Shown: positions 51,577 through 60,904 of the stretch, piece by piece
Position numbering within the stretch: position 1 is the first letter of the stretch
How the letters are laid out: every line of letters begins with the position of its first letter
From: Aureimonas sp. AU20
Lineage (GTDB): Bacteria; Pseudomonadota; Alphaproteobacteria; Rhizobiales; Rhizobiaceae
Direction: 5' to 3'
Assembly: GCF_001442755.1 (NCBI RefSeq)
Contig: NZ_CP006367.1
Coordinates: 2,170,001 to 2,234,000, forward strand
Length of the DNA: 64,000 nt
Notes under the pieces: model-generated
Databases searched by the model: none
What the model was told of the DNA's origin: nothing
What the model saw: the letters and a program-made list of their open reading frames with translations, nothing else
Position numbers and translations under genes: made by a program

Positions 51577-52302
51577 TTATGCGTCGTCGCCATTCTGGTC
51601 TGTCGAGTTTGCCGTGTCGGACTCGCCATTTCGCCGTTCGACCATCGCGGCGTGAATGCCGGGTCGTTTCGCAAGCCGAGCGACGCTGTTGCGAACGCTG
51701 TCGGGAGACACGCGGACGAGCTGCACCACGAGATCGTTCTGGCCGTTTTGGCCGATCGTTTCTCTGACGCGCCGGATCTGTCCGCCCCGGACCTGAAGAA
51801 GGCTTTTCAGGTCTCCGGGCGAAACCGCATCATGGTCGGCCCGGATGCGCACGACGCAGCTTTGAAGACGCGTGCGATAGGCGTCCTCGAGCGGTTTCAT
51901 TCCGGCGAGGATCACGAGAATGATGACCGTCGCGGCGCCTGCTGCGAAATACAGCCCGCCGCCTGCGGCAAGCCCCAGCGCCGCCACGGCCCAGATGCTG
52001 GCGGCCGTGGTCAGGCCTCGCACGATGTTTCCCTTAAGGAGGATCGCGCCGGCGCCAAGAAAGCCGACTCCGGAGACGACCTGCGCCGCGATACGGGAGG
52101 GATCGAGCGTCACATGCTCCATCTCGGTCGCGTGCTGGAAGCCATAGGCCGACACGATCATGAAGAGACATGCGCCGACGCAGACCAGCATGTGCGTGCG
52201 TATGCCGGCCGACCAAAGAAGCCGCTCGCGCTCGAAGCCGATGAAACTGCCGAGGGCTGCGGCGGTCAGAAGCCGCAGGACGATGTCGCCATTCGAGATC
52301 AT
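51577..52302 (-). CDS. MgtC/SapB family protein
   Basis: A 241-residue protein with four to five N-terminal membrane helices (to about residue 140). The MgtC motifs are AALGSFIGFERER near residue 15, GIRTHMLVCVGACLF near 34 and VVSGVGFLGAGAILLKGN near 76. A soluble ACT-like C-terminal domain follows, with a hydrophilic Asn/Asp/Thr-rich tail. MgtC proteins modulate magnesium homeostasis, membrane potential and, in pathogens, intracellular growth. No Mg transporter gene is adjacent, and I see no leader-type riboswitch upstream. Confidence 0.9.
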   Translation of the reverse strand: MISNGDIVLRLLTAAALGSFIGFERERLLWSAGIRTHMLVCVGACLFMIVSAYGFQHATEMEHVTLDPSRIAAQVVSGVGFLGAGAILLKGNIVRGLTTAASIWAVAALGLAAGGGLYFAAGAATVIILVILAGMKPLEDAYRTRLQSCVVRIRADHDAVSPGDLKSLLQVRGGQIRRVRETIGQNGQNDLVVQLVRVSPDSVRNSVARLAKRPGIHAAMVERRNGESDTANSTDQNGDDA

Positions 52303-52428
52303 GGCCGGCTAACGATCACGCGCGCGTGAGGTTCCCATGGGCGGACTTGAGGGCCGCGTCTGAAGCAGGGCAGCGCTCTCCCACACGATAAGCCAGACCC
52401 TCGGCTCTCTCGAAGCCGATGCATTCCC

Positions 52429-52905
52429 TCAGCCCCGCCGTGCCGCCTCGATCGCGGCGACATCGATCTTGCGCATGGTCATCATCGCCTCAAACGCGCG
52501 TCGCGCTTGCTCTCCGCCGGCTGCCAGGGCCTCGGTCAGAACGCGCGGCGTGATCTGCCAGGACAGGTCCCACTTGTCCTTACACCAGCCGCAGGCGCTT
52601 TCCTGGCCGCCATTGCCGACGATCGCGTTCCAGTATCGATCGGTTTCCGCCTGGTCCTCCGTCGCGATCTGGAAGGAGAAGGCCTCGCTGTGCTTGAACG
52701 CCGGCCCGCCGTTGAGCCCAAGGCACGGCACGCCCGCGACCGTGAATTCGACGGTCAAGACATCGCCCGCCTTGCCGGACGGAAAGTCGCTCGGCGCGCG
52801 ATGGACGGCCGTCACCGCGCTGTCGGGAAAGGTCTCGGCATAGAAGCGCGCCGCCGCCTCGGCCTCGCGGTCGAACCAAAGGCAGATCGTGGTCTTGGGG
52901 CTCAT
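52429..52905 (-). CDS. VOC/PhnB-like protein
   Basis: A 158-residue protein of the vicinal-oxygen-chelate fold (PhnB or 3-demethylubiquinone methyltransferase-like family). It begins TTICLWFDREAEAAARFYAETFPDS and contains PCLGLNGGPAFKHSEAFSF and CGWCKDKWDLSWQITPR. These proteins are widespread and mostly uncharacterised despite the methyltransferase-derived name. It is a minus-strand gene between MgtC and a dienelactone hydrolase, each with its own spacing. Confidence 0.88.
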   Translation of the reverse strand: MSPKTTICLWFDREAEAAARFYAETFPDSAVTAVHRAPSDFPSGKAGDVLTVEFTVAGVPCLGLNGGPAFKHSEAFSFQIATEDQAETDRYWNAIVGNGGQESACGWCKDKWDLSWQITPRVLTEALAAGGEQARRAFEAMMTMRKIDVAAIEAARRG

Positions 52906-52965
52906 GCGCTCTCCTCCATAACCGAGCCTGAAGGTTAGGCTTTTCCCGTCACGCCGGCCAGATCG

Positions 52966-53856
52966 TCAGGTCAGATACCGGCGGAACCAGTCGATCGTGC
53001 GGGTCCAGGCGAGCTCGGCCGCCGTCTGATCGTAGCGCGGCGTCGAGTCGTTGTGGAAGCCGTGGTTCACGCCGGGATAGATATGAGCCTCATAGGTCTT
53101 GCCGTTCGCCTTCAGGGCCGCCTCGTAGGCGGGCCAGCCCTCATTGATGCGCGTGTCGAGTTCGGCATAGTGGATCAGAAGCGGTGCCCGGATGCGGGGC
53201 ACGTCCTCCGCCCTCGGCTGGCGTCCATAGAAGGGCACGGCGGCGCCGAGATCAGGACGCGCCACGGCCGCCGCGTTGGCGACCCCGCCGCCATAGCAGA
53301 AGCCCGTGATGCCGATCCGTCCCGTCGTCGCCTCGTGCGTGGTCAGGAAATCCACGGCCGCGAGGAAGTCGTTCATTAGCTTTTCGGGATCGACCTGCGC
53401 CTGCAGTTCGCGCCCCTTCTCGTCGTTTCCGGGATAGAGGCCGACCGACGTGAGCCCATCGGGCGCGAGCGCGACGAAGCCGGCCTTGGCCACGCGGCGC
53501 GCGACGTCCTCGATATAGGGGTTGAGTCCCCGGTTCTCGTGCACCACGACAACGCCCGGCACCTTGCCGGTCGCCTTGGCCGGCTTCACGAGATAGGCCC
53601 GCACCTCGCCATGCCCGTCGGGCGAGGGGTACATGATGTATTCGGGGACGATCTCGGGATCGGTGAACTCGACCTGAGTGGCCAGCGCGTAGTCCTGGCT
53701 GAGAGCCGTGAGGATCGCGGCCGCCGTCAGCCCGCCGACCGCGAACTTGGCCGCTCGCTCCAGAAACTCGCGCTTCGTGACGCGGCCATGGGCATAGCCG
53801 TCGTAGAGCTCCAGAAGCTCGGGATGGAAGTCCTTGGCCGTCAGGCGTTGGGTCAT
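52966..53856 (-). CDS. Dienelactone hydrolase family protein with Tat-like N-terminus
   Basis: A 296-residue alpha/beta hydrolase. The nucleophile Cys is in TGFCYGGG near residue 195, the acid Asp in ELDTRINEG near 240 and the His in GVNHGFH near 275, the Cys-Asp-His triad of dienelactone hydrolases. The N-terminal 60 residues carry KREFLERAAKFAVGGLTAAAILTAL, resembling a twin-arginine signal with Lys-Arg in place of Arg-Arg and preceded by an unusual 28-residue extension. This matches the YghX-like periplasmic subgroup. The substrate is unknown. Confidence 0.88.
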   Translation of the reverse strand: MTQRLTAKDFHPELLELYDGYAHGRVTKREFLERAAKFAVGGLTAAAILTALSQDYALATQVEFTDPEIVPEYIMYPSPDGHGEVRAYLVKPAKATGKVPGVVVVHENRGLNPYIEDVARRVAKAGFVALAPDGLTSVGLYPGNDEKGRELQAQVDPEKLMNDFLAAVDFLTTHEATTGRIGITGFCYGGGVANAAAVARPDLGAAVPFYGRQPRAEDVPRIRAPLLIHYAELDTRINEGWPAYEAALKANGKTYEAHIYPGVNHGFHNDSTPRYDQTAAELAWTRTIDWFRRYLT

Positions 53857-54439
53857 GAATCATCCTCCTGCCGAGACTTGAGCATCCTTCGCAATGCTTA
53901 GCAACGACGGGAGCGGGGTCGCCGCGTCGCGACCATGCGCGCAATTGTCTCGGAAGGGTTCGGGCGATTCGCCGTCGAAGCGCTCCGAACTTCCATCGCG
54001 AGCGGGGCAAGCTCAAGTGTGGAAGTACGCCACATGGAATCTTAAACCGTTTCATTCCGGGTTCTGCGCCTCGTGTGAAGCCGACCCTCCTGACAGGATG
54101 GCTCGGTTCGGCCAAAAAAGGGGCCGGGGCTGGCCGTTCGGGAACAGCCGTGCTCAGTTCGTTGCTGGCGAGCCGTCTCGAGGAGGCCTTCCGCAGCCGA
54201 TGTGCGGCGGGGGATAAGGTGACGGTTCGCCTGATGCGGACGAGGCATCGATCCAAGGTTCGCCTCACCCGGTGGGTCGCGCAGGCGGATCGTGCCGCGT
54301 CATGCGACGGCTCGGCGGAGGCTGGTTGCAGGCTTCGCCGCCGGCCGGTTTCGCGCCTGCCTGTGATCCCTGCCGGATCGGGGCCAGCTCGAATGCTATC
54401 GACCGCCATTGCGGTCCAGTCTGAGGGAGTGGGAGAGAC
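53857..54439. other. 583-base gap upstream of pntA
   Basis: I see no gene I would defend. Frames at 53894-54217 and 54075-54443 are open but Arg/Ser-rich, without family resemblance, and the second overlaps pntA by four bases. The pnt promoter must lie here. No clear operator or hairpin stands out. Confidence 0.4.
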
Positions 54440-56008
54440 ATGAAATTCGGTGTGCCCCGGGAGGTCCGGGCGGGCGAGCGGCGCGTGGCGCTGACGCCGG
54501 AAAGCGTCGGGCGGCTCGGCAAGTTGGGTTACGAATGCCTGGTGGAAACCGGCGCCGGAGACGCCGCGCGCTTTTCCGACGAAGCCTATGCCGCAGCGGG
54601 CGCTACGGTGGTGCCCGATGCCGCCGCGCTTTGGGCCGATGCCGACATCGTCGCCAAGGTCCGCCCGCCGGAGTCGGAAGAGGTCGAGAAGGCCCGCTCC
54701 GGCCAGATCCTCATATCCTTCCTCTACCCCGCTCAGAGCCCCGAGCTTCTGGAAAGCCTTCGCGAGAAGGGCATCACCGCTCTCGCCATGGACATGGTGC
54801 CGCGCATCAGCCGCGCCCAGAAGATGGACGCTCTGTCCTCCATGGCCAACATCGCCGGCTATCGCGCGGTGATCGAGGCGGGCAACCAGTTCGGCCGCTT
54901 CTTCACCGGGCAGATCACGGCGGCCGGCAAGGTGCCGCCGGCCAAGGTGCTGGTGATCGGCGCGGGCGTCGCGGGCCTCGCCGCCATCGGCGCCGCGCAG
55001 TCGCTGGGCGCGCAGGTGCGCGCCTTCGACGTACGGCCGGAGGTGGCCGAGCAGATCCAGTCCATGGGCGCCGAGTTCCTGTTTCTCGATTTCGCGGATG
55101 CCGCCGACGGCGCGGCGACCGGCGGCTATGCCGCCCCCTCCAGCCCGGAGTTCCGCGCCAAGCAGCTCGAACTCTTCCGCGCCCAGGCGCCGGAGGTCGA
55201 CATCGTCATCACAACGGCCCTCATTCCCGGCCGCGACGCGCCCAAGCTGTGGCTCGCCGACATGGTCGAGGCGATGAAGCCCGGCTCGGTCGTGGTGGAT
55301 CTCGCCGCCGAACGGGGCGGGAATTGCGATCTGACCGTGCCCGACGAGGTGATCGAGACCGCGAACGGGGTTCGGATCGTCGGCTACACCGACTATCCCA
55401 GCCGGATGGCGGCCCAGGCCTCGACGCTCTACGCCACGAATATCCGCCATATGATGGACGATCTGACGCCGAACAAGGACGGCGTGCCGGTGGTCAACAT
55501 GGAGGACGACGTCATTCGCGGCGCGACGGTGACGCACGCCGGCGCCATCACCTATCCCCCGCCGCCGCCGAAGATCCAGGCCATCGCCCGGCAGCCGGCC
55601 AAGAAGGCGGTCGAGGAAACGGCGGGCGAAAAGGCATTGCGGGAGGCGGCAAGCGCCAAGAAGGCGGGCCAGCGTCAGGTCATGCTGCTCGCGGCCGGCG
55701 CCGTTCTTCTCATGCTGATCGGCCTCACGGCGCCGCCGAGCTTCCTGCAGCATTTCGTGGTCTTCGCCCTGTCCTGCTTCGTCGGCTACCACGTCATCTG
55801 GAACGTCAGCCATGCCCTGCACACGCCGCTGATGGCGGTGACCAACGCGGTCTCCTCCATCATCATTCTCGGCGCGCTGCTGCAGATCGGCTCGTCCGGC
55901 TGGATCGTGACGATCCTGGCCGGGCTCGCCATCCTCATGGCGTCCGTCAACATCTTCGGTGGGTTCATGGTGACCCACCGGATGCTGAAAATGTTTCAGA
56001 AGAGCTGA
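54440..56008 (+). CDS. pntA: NAD(P) transhydrogenase alpha subunit
   Basis: A 522-residue proton-translocating transhydrogenase subunit. The NAD-binding domain I spans about 1-370, starting [20 protein letters not shown] with the RAPMSEVAGR-like region and [18 protein letters not shown] near 175. The C-terminal membrane part (about 410-520) has four helices. Many alphaproteobacteria split this into PntAA and PntAB. Here it is a single chain as in E. coli. With PntB it makes NADPH from NADH using proton motive force. Confidence 0.95.
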   Translation: MKFGVPREVRAGERRVALTPESVGRLGKLGYECLVETGAGDAARFSDEAYAAAGATVVPDAAALWADADIVAKVRPPESEEVEKARSGQILISFLYPAQSPELLESLREKGITALAMDMVPRISRAQKMDALSSMANIAGYRAVIEAGNQFGRFFTGQITAAGKVPPAKVLVIGAGVAGLAAIGAAQSLGAQVRAFDVRPEVAEQIQSMGAEFLFLDFADAADGAATGGYAAPSSPEFRAKQLELFRAQAPEVDIVITTALIPGRDAPKLWLADMVEAMKPGSVVVDLAAERGGNCDLTVPDEVIETANGVRIVGYTDYPSRMAAQASTLYATNIRHMMDDLTPNKDGVPVVNMEDDVIRGATVTHAGAITYPPPPPKIQAIARQPAKKAVEETAGEKALREAASAKKAGQRQVMLLAAGAVLLMLIGLTAPPSFLQHFVVFALSCFVGYHVIWNVSHALHTPLMAVTNAVSSIIILGALLQIGSSGWIVTILAGLAILMASVNIFGGFMVTHRMLKMFQKS

Positions 56009-56024
56009 GCGGGGAGCCGATCAT

Positions 56025-57458
56025 ATGAGCCAAGGTCTCGTCGGCGCGTCCTATATCGTCGCCTCCATCCTCTTCATCCTGTCGCTGGGCGGCCTGTCCA
56101 ACCAGGAAAGCGCCAAGCGCGCCGTGTGGTACGGCATCGTCGGCATGGCGCTGGCGGTCTTCGCCACCATTACCGGGCCGGCCGTCGGTGCGCTCTGGCT
56201 GGTCGTGCCGCTCGTCGTCATCGGCGGCCTCACCGGCGGCTGGCTCGCCGGCCGCGTGCAGATGACGCAGATGCCAGAGCTCGTCGCCGCGCTCCACTCC
56301 TTCGTCGGACTGGCCGCCGTGTTCATCGGCTTCAACGCCGATATCGAGGCGGCGCATGTCGCTCATGCGCTGGCCACAGGCACGGGCGACCTTCTCACCG
56401 GCTTTGCCGCGACGCTCGCCCACAAGACGCCGGTGGAGCTGTCGATCATGCGTGTCGAGGTGTTCCTCGGCGTGTTCATCGGCGCCGTCACCTTCACCGG
56501 CTCGGTGGTGGCCTATGGCAAGCTCTCGGGGCGTCTGGATTCCAAGGCGCTGGTCCTGCCCAATCGGCATGCGATCAATCTGGCCGGCCTCGTCGTCAGC
56601 CTGATCCTCGGCCTTCTCTACCTGAACGGGGCCGGCATCTGGACGCTGATCCTCGTCGCGATCCTGGCCGGCGCGCTCGGGTGGCATCTCATCATGGCGA
56701 TCGGCGGGGCGGACATGCCCGTCGTCGTTTCCATGCTGAACAGCTATTCCGGCTGGGCGGCGGCGGCGATCGGCTTCACCCTGTCGAACGATCTCCTGAT
56801 CGTCACCGGCGCACTGGTTGGCTCGTCGGGCGCCATCCTCTCCTACATCATGTGCCGCGCAATGAACCGGAACTTCGTGTCGGTCATTCTGGGCGGCTGG
56901 GGCGGCACGTCCGGCCCGGCGCAGGAGATCACGGGCGAGCAGGTCGCCATCGATGTCGACGGCGTGGCGCAAGCGCTGGAGGATGCGGACTCGATCGTCA
57001 TCGTTCCCGGCTACGGCATGGCGGTGGCCCAGGCCCAAGGCTCGATCTCGGAGCTGACCCGGCGCCTCCGGGCCAAGGGCAAGACGGTGCGCTTCGCGAT
57101 CCACCCCGTCGCCGGGCGCCTGCCCGGGCACATGAACGTGCTTCTGGCTGAAGCCAAGGTCCCCTACGACATCGTTCTGGAAATGGACGAGATCAACGAG
57201 GACTTCCCGACCACGGACGTCGCGATCGTCGTCGGCTCGAACGACATCGTGAACCCGGCGGCGGAAGAGGACCCGAACTCCCCGATCGCCGGCATGCCGG
57301 TGATCGAGGTTTGGAAGGCACGCCGGGTGATCGTCTCCAAGCGCGGGCAGGGCACGGGCTATTCCGGTATCGAAAATCCGCTTTTCTACAAGGAGAACAC
57401 GCGGATGTTCTACGGTGACGCCAAGAAGTCCATCGACGACCTGCTGAAGCTGGTCTGA
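56025..57458 (+). CDS. pntB: NAD(P) transhydrogenase beta subunit
   Basis: A 477-residue subunit with nine or so membrane helices (domain II, to about 280) followed by the NADP-binding domain III from about 295. The nucleotide loop [14 protein letters not shown] lies near residue 325, with [23 protein letters not shown] near 360 and the NADP-site Lys/Arg pair in [18 protein letters not shown] near 435. It starts 17 bases after pntA. Confidence 0.95.
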   Translation: MSQGLVGASYIVASILFILSLGGLSNQESAKRAVWYGIVGMALAVFATITGPAVGALWLVVPLVVIGGLTGGWLAGRVQMTQMPELVAALHSFVGLAAVFIGFNADIEAAHVAHALATGTGDLLTGFAATLAHKTPVELSIMRVEVFLGVFIGAVTFTGSVVAYGKLSGRLDSKALVLPNRHAINLAGLVVSLILGLLYLNGAGIWTLILVAILAGALGWHLIMAIGGADMPVVVSMLNSYSGWAAAAIGFTLSNDLLIVTGALVGSSGAILSYIMCRAMNRNFVSVILGGWGGTSGPAQEITGEQVAIDVDGVAQALEDADSIVIVPGYGMAVAQAQGSISELTRRLRAKGKTVRFAIHPVAGRLPGHMNVLLAEAKVPYDIVLEMDEINEDFPTTDVAIVVGSNDIVNPAAEEDPNSPIAGMPVIEVWKARRVIVSKRGQGTGYSGIENPLFYKENTRMFYGDAKKSIDDLLKLV

Positions 57459-57466
57459 GCCAATAG

Positions 57467-57502
57467 GGCGGAGCGCCGGGCAACCGCGCTCCGCCTTCTC
57501 TT
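57467..57502 (+). terminator. Intrinsic terminator of pntAB
   Basis: GGCGGAGCGC (57467-57476) and GCGCTCCGCC (57486-57495) form a ten-base-pair stem with a nine-base loop, followed by TTCTCTT. It starts nine bases after the pntB stop. Confidence 0.85.
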
Positions 57503-57860
57503 ACGCGCTGGGGCGTCTTGACGTTGGCTGGTTCAGGCTCGCGCTACGCTTGCCGGGACGCCAGCGGTAGAGCCGAAATTCGATGGGAGGGGAACGCGGA
57601 TCGATCGGCAGCCGCTGAGAAGCTGCTTTAGTCCCGAACAGCCGCCATCCCATTACGGAGCAAACGCCTGCCCGCACGGCAGTCCGTCATGAGACAGAAC
57701 TCGCATTCGTCTGAAGGCACCGAGGAGACGACGCGCAAACCATCGATCGCCTGAAATCAAACGCGGCGCAGCACTCGCGATCGTTTTAGTTACGAGCCGA
57801 ACGCGCAAGTCCAGCAAACCGCCACGACACTTGCATCTTCGTCGTAAGTGATTGATTGAA

Positions 57861-57906
57861 TGGTGGGCGCGACACGGATCGAACCTGTGACCCCCTCGGT
57901 GTGAAC
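57861..57906 (-). other. 3' half of tRNA-Val(CAC): candidate integration-site remnant
   Basis: Read on the minus strand, 57906 to 57861 gives an anticodon loop TTCACAC (anticodon CAC), the 3' strand of the anticodon stem CGAGG, a five-base variable loop, a T-arm with loop TTCGATC, the acceptor 3' strand CGCGCCC, discriminator A and CCA. The sequence 5' to it does not supply a matching acceptor strand (GGGCGCG expected) or a D-arm, so this is not a complete tRNA. The T-stem has a G-G mismatch. Such fragments are left at the far end of elements that integrate into tRNA 3' ends. Polarity places the element to the right. Confidence 0.75.
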
Positions 57907-58070
57907 GCGGGGGCCGCAACCTGAAATGCCCGCGTGGCCTGGGTTCCCGCTCTCCACTCGATACCATGGATGCCCTTTTGTTCCCGGGCGGCAATTCGCG
58001 GTGGTTTCTGTGTTCATGCCGGAGAAAGGCTTACGCGTCATGGTGCCCGTTCCTACATTTGCGAGGAATC

Positions 58071-58427
58071 ATGGCAGACGAAAAAGCCTCGTTTTGGGAG
58101 CACCCGGATATCTGGCCTGACGAATATCTCTATATGCAAGCCGTCGCGGAGAGCATGCAGCAGCACGCCCTTATGGATCGCCTTGCCGCCGTCGCCGCCG
58201 ATCCGGTCTACGAGCTGAAGAGCCTGTTCGGCGTGAACCACCGCACCGCGGAGAGGTGGATCAGCGGGAACACCACGATGCGCCGTCCGCTGCAGCTGAA
58301 ACTCGCCCATGCTCTAGTCGGAATCGCCGAAGCGCAGGCGAAATTGCAGGCGATGGACGCCCGCGAACGCCTTTTTTTCCGGATTGCGAGCACACGCGTA
58401 CAATTGAACTCACTCCCTAAAGACTAG
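58071..58427 (+). CDS. Small helix-turn-helix-like protein at the element's left end
   Basis: A 118-residue protein with GAGGAA before its ATG. The middle segment LKSLFGVNHRTAERWISGNTTMRR resembles a helix-turn-helix in which the RTAERWISG part is the recognition helix, as in many phage and Rhizobiales regulators. The N-terminus is acidic, and the C-terminus is a predicted helix (IAEAQAKLQAMDARERL). An insertion sequence begins inside its stop codon. The original TAA (TA plus the A after the right end) is replaced by TAG, so the protein is unchanged. Transcription regulation of the element is an inference. Confidence 0.65.
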   Translation: MADEKASFWEHPDIWPDEYLYMQAVAESMQQHALMDRLAAVAADPVYELKSLFGVNHRTAERWISGNTTMRRPLQLKLAHALVGIAEAQAKLQAMDARERLFFRIASTRVQLNSLPKD

Positions 58428-58489
58428 GCTCAGGACCTGTTAATTTGTTTTGACCTCTGATTCAGTTCGGCTTTGGGACGGAGGTTTCG

Positions 58490-58858
58490 ATGGCCGGACT
58501 GTTTCTGCTGAGCGAGCGTCAGATGGCACGGATATCGCTGTTCTTCCCGCTGTCGCATGGGGTGCCGCGGGTCGACGACCGACGGGTGGTGAGCGGGATC
58601 ATCTACGTCATCCGCAACGGCTTGCAGTGGAAGGATGCGCCTGCCGGCTACGGTCCGGCGAAGACGCTCTACAACCGCTTCATCCGCTGGTCGCGGCTCG
58701 GCGTCTTCGATCGCATCTTTGCCGGGCTCGCGGGTCAGGGCCCCGGACCTGAGCGCATCATGATCGACGCCACGCACCTGAAGGCGCATCGTACGGCGGC
58801 GAGCCTTCTCAAAAAGGGGATGTTCCCCGTCGTATCGGGCGAACCAAAGGCGGCCTGA
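58490..58858 (+). CDS. IS5/IS427-type transposase, first frame
   Basis: A 122-residue N-terminal part of the transposase. It has the family start LFLLSERQMARI, then VVSGIIYVIRNGLQWKDAPAGYGP and the first catalytic Asp in IMIDATHLKAHRTA. The last 12 residues come from reading past the likely frameshift site and are not family-like. The heptamer A-AAG-GGG at 58813-58819 would shift the ribosome into the second frame. Confidence 0.88.
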   Translation: MAGLFLLSERQMARISLFFPLSHGVPRVDDRRVVSGIIYVIRNGLQWKDAPAGYGPAKTLYNRFIRWSRLGVFDRIFAGLAGQGPGPERIMIDATHLKAHRTAASLLKKGMFPVVSGEPKAA

Positions 58859-59244
58859 ACTCCAAGCTGCACACCGTCTGCGACGGCGACGGACGGCCAA
58901 TCGTCCTGCTCCTGTCCGAAGGGCAGATGAGCGATCACAGAGGCGCACGCCTCGTGCTCGACGCCCTGCCGCCCGCCATCCACCTGATCGCGGATCGGGG
59001 CTACGACAGCGCCTGGCTCCGCACCGAACTCGAAGCGCGAGGCATTCAGCCCTGCATCCCGTCGAGCCGGAGCCGCAAGGTTCCGTTCCCCTATGACGCA
59101 GCCCTCTACCGCCAGCGCCATAAGGTCGAGAACCTGTTCGCCAAGCTCAAGGACTGGCGCCGCATCGCCACTCGCTACGACCGATGCGCCCACACCTTCT
59201 TCTCGGCCATCTGCATCGCAGCCGCCGTTATCTTTTGGATCTGA
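58819..59244 (+). CDS. IS5/IS427-type transposase, second frame
   Basis: The C-terminal part, read in the -1 frame from 58819, starts PRRIGRTKGGLNSKLHTVCDG, the usual continuation of the family. It carries the second Asp in LIADRGYDSAWLR and the Glu in HKVENLFAKLKDWRRIATRYDR, completing the DDE triad. Joined at the slippery site the product would be about 251 residues, normal for this group. On its own the frame offers only a later start at 58927. Confidence 0.88.
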   Translation, partial: DVPRRIGRTKGGLNSKLHTVCDGDGRPIVLLLSEGQMSDHRGARLVLDALPPAIHLIADRGYDSAWLRTELEARGIQPCIPSSRSRKVPFPYDAALYRQRHKVENLFAKLKDWRRIATRYDRCAHTFFSAICIAAAVIFWI

Positions 59245-59332
59245 TCAATGAGTCCTGAGCCTAAGGTCCACCTCTCTGTGTTCTTATCCTTCGCAAGTCG
59301 GCACAGGCCGCACTTTGAAGGAATTGAACCGG

Positions 59333-60904
59333 ATGCCCGACCCCACCGCAGAAGACCTGCTTGCGAACGCACGCGCCCATAAGCGCGACCTGACGCACCG
59401 CGCCGAGCGCCGCGAGGCGATTCTCGCAGGCGAATTTCCCCGCGACGAGGACTACGTCTCCGGCCTGCCTCCTCTCGGCGGCTCGCTATCCCGCGACATC
59501 CGCGCCGCGGCGACGCTGTGGTCCGAGCACCTGGCGACGAAGTCGCACCACACCATCGCCGGCAAGCTCGCGCCGGCCGTCGAGAAGCTCGAGCGCATTC
59601 CATCGGCGGTGACCCTGAAGGCCGTGTGGAAGCTCGTCTCCGCCCTTCCGCCGCGCCATGTGGCCTTCCCCCAGACCGGCCACCTGAAGATCCGTTTGGC
59701 GTGGTACATGGCGCTGCAACGCGACGTCGCCGCGATCGAGCAGCTCGTCGTCCTGATCGGCCCGACAAGCGACTTCTTCCGCCGCGCCTACCTCGCGGGC
59801 GTCACCGGCGCGCAGATCCACGTCGACCCGATCGACCCGCCCTTCGCCTTCCAGGCGGACATACTCGCCTACGGCGTCGCCGAACTCGCAGTGCTCGACG
59901 ACATGCTCGACCGCTACCTGCCTTTCGCGACGGACAAGTTGAGCGCACGGGACATCCTCGAAGCCGACGAGCAGGGCGCCGGCGAGGTCGAGCATGAGGT
60001 GAAGAGCTTATTCGACGACCTGTGCGTCGCTTCCCCGGTCGTCGCGACGCCGACGCCGTTCACGCATCAGGTCCTCCACCGCACCGAGGGGCACAAGACG
60101 AGCGAGAAGCGCGACGTCTCGAAGATGTACGAAGCGCTGACGTCCCCGATCCCGCTGCACCGCATGATGTATCAGCATCTGCGCGACTTCGAATGTGCAT
60201 GGCCGCATGCGGTCGATGTCGTGCGCGCCATTGGGGCTGACCTGCGCTTCGGGAAGCCCATCCGATTCCGCCCGGTCCTCCTCGTCGGCGGCCACGGCAC
60301 GGGCAAGACCTCGATGGCGATCGCGCTCGCGGAGACGCTCGGGCTGCGCTCCATCGTGTACCCTTGCGCGTCGTCGGCCGACAATTCGTGTGGCGGAACC
60401 CAGAGCCGCTGGTCGACGGCGTCGGTCTCGACGCCGCTGGAGCTCATCCGCCAGAGCGGTATCGCCAACCCCGTCGTCATCCTCGACGAGCTGGAGAAGG
60501 CGGGTCACCATCATTCCGAGAATCTCGAGGCTGCACTTCTCCCGTTCCTGGAGCCGCATACCGCGAGCCGCTATCACGAGGCCGCACTCGACACGTCGGC
60601 CGACCTGTCGATGGTGAACTACGTCGCGACCTGCAACAGCCTCGAAGGGCTGACGAAGCCCCTTCGCGACCGCTTCCGCATCATGAAGATGCCGGATCCG
60701 GGACCGCAGCACATCGGCGCGCTCGCCCGCCGCATACTGCTCGATATCGAGGAGGAGACAGGACAGGAGGGCATGATCCCGCCGCTGGCGCCGGACGAGG
60801 AGGACGTAGTCCGCCAGGCTTGGGGTGGTGGCACCCTGCGCGAGCTCCGCCGTGCCGTCGAAACGCTTATCGCGGTCCGCGACCGTCTGGAGGTGCGTCA
60901 ATGA
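59333..60904 (+). CDS. AAA+ ATPase of a mobile element, Lon-like ATPase module
   Basis: A 523-residue protein. An N-terminal region of about 270 residues has no family I recognise. The AAA+ module follows with Walker A GGHGTGKTS near 325, Walker B VVILDELEKAG near 386, sensor-1 in YVATCNSLEGL near 430 and an arginine finger in PLRDRFRIM. The ATPase part resembles Lon, but there is no protease domain with its Ser-Lys pair. The start at 59333 has AAGGA ten bases upstream. A TTG at 59315 is possible. Its stop overlaps the next gene by four bases (ATGA). A role as a remodelling ATPase for element functions or defence is inference. Confidence 0.75.
   Translation: MPDPTAEDLLANARAHKRDLTHRAERREAILAGEFPRDEDYVSGLPPLGGSLSRDIRAAATLWSEHLATKSHHTIAGKLAPAVEKLERIPSAVTLKAVWKLVSALPPRHVAFPQTGHLKIRLAWYMALQRDVAAIEQLVVLIGPTSDFFRRAYLAGVTGAQIHVDPIDPPFAFQADILAYGVAELAVLDDMLDRYLPFATDKLSARDILEADEQGAGEVEHEVKSLFDDLCVASPVVATPTPFTHQVLHRTEGHKTSEKRDVSKMYEALTSPIPLHRMMYQHLRDFECAWPHAVDVVRAIGADLRFGKPIRFRPVLLVGGHGTGKTSMAIALAETLGLRSIVYPCASSADNSCGGTQSRWSTASVSTPLELIRQSGIANPVVILDELEKAGHHHSENLEAALLPFLEPHTASRYHEAALDTSADLSMVNYVATCNSLEGLTKPLRDRFRIMKMPDPGPQHIGALARRILLDIEEETGQEGMIPPLAPDEEDVVRQAWGGGTLRELRRAVETLIAVRDRLEVRQ

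Larger units (their letters stand above)
57459..58070. other. Gap holding the pnt terminator and a tRNA-derived junction
   Basis: No protein gene is visible over 612 bases. The left part holds the pntB terminator, the middle is featureless, and a 46-base tRNA-Val 3' fragment sits at 57861-57906. To its right the sequence changes to the mobile-element side. The promoter for the small gene at 58071 should lie in the last 150 bases. Confidence 0.45.
58427..59261 (+). mobile_element. IS5-family insertion sequence (IS427-like), 835 bp
   Basis: The ends share GGCTCAGGAC as perfect ten-base terminal inverted repeats (58427-58436 and 59252-59261), and 13 of 18 positions match over the longer repeat. 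A TA target duplication flanks it (58425-58426 and 59262-59263), usual for IS427-type IS5 elements. It carries a two-frame DDE transposase. Both ends and the transposase look intact, so it may be active and recent. Confidence 0.9.

Noticed and set aside
54075-54443. A small gene directly upstream of pntA.
   Set aside because: Arg/Ser-rich, GTG start without a ribosome-binding site, overlaps pntA, no resemblance to any family.
53252-55978. A 908-codon minus-strand open frame.
   Set aside because: It runs opposite pntA and through the gap and also overlaps the dienelactone hydrolase in another frame. The composition is shadow-like (Arg, His, Gly, Asp) and no domain is visible.
57861-57945. A complete tRNA-Val gene on the minus strand.
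   Set aside because: The 3' half fits, but the sequence where the acceptor 5' strand and D-arm should be does not pair or match, so only a fragment is called.
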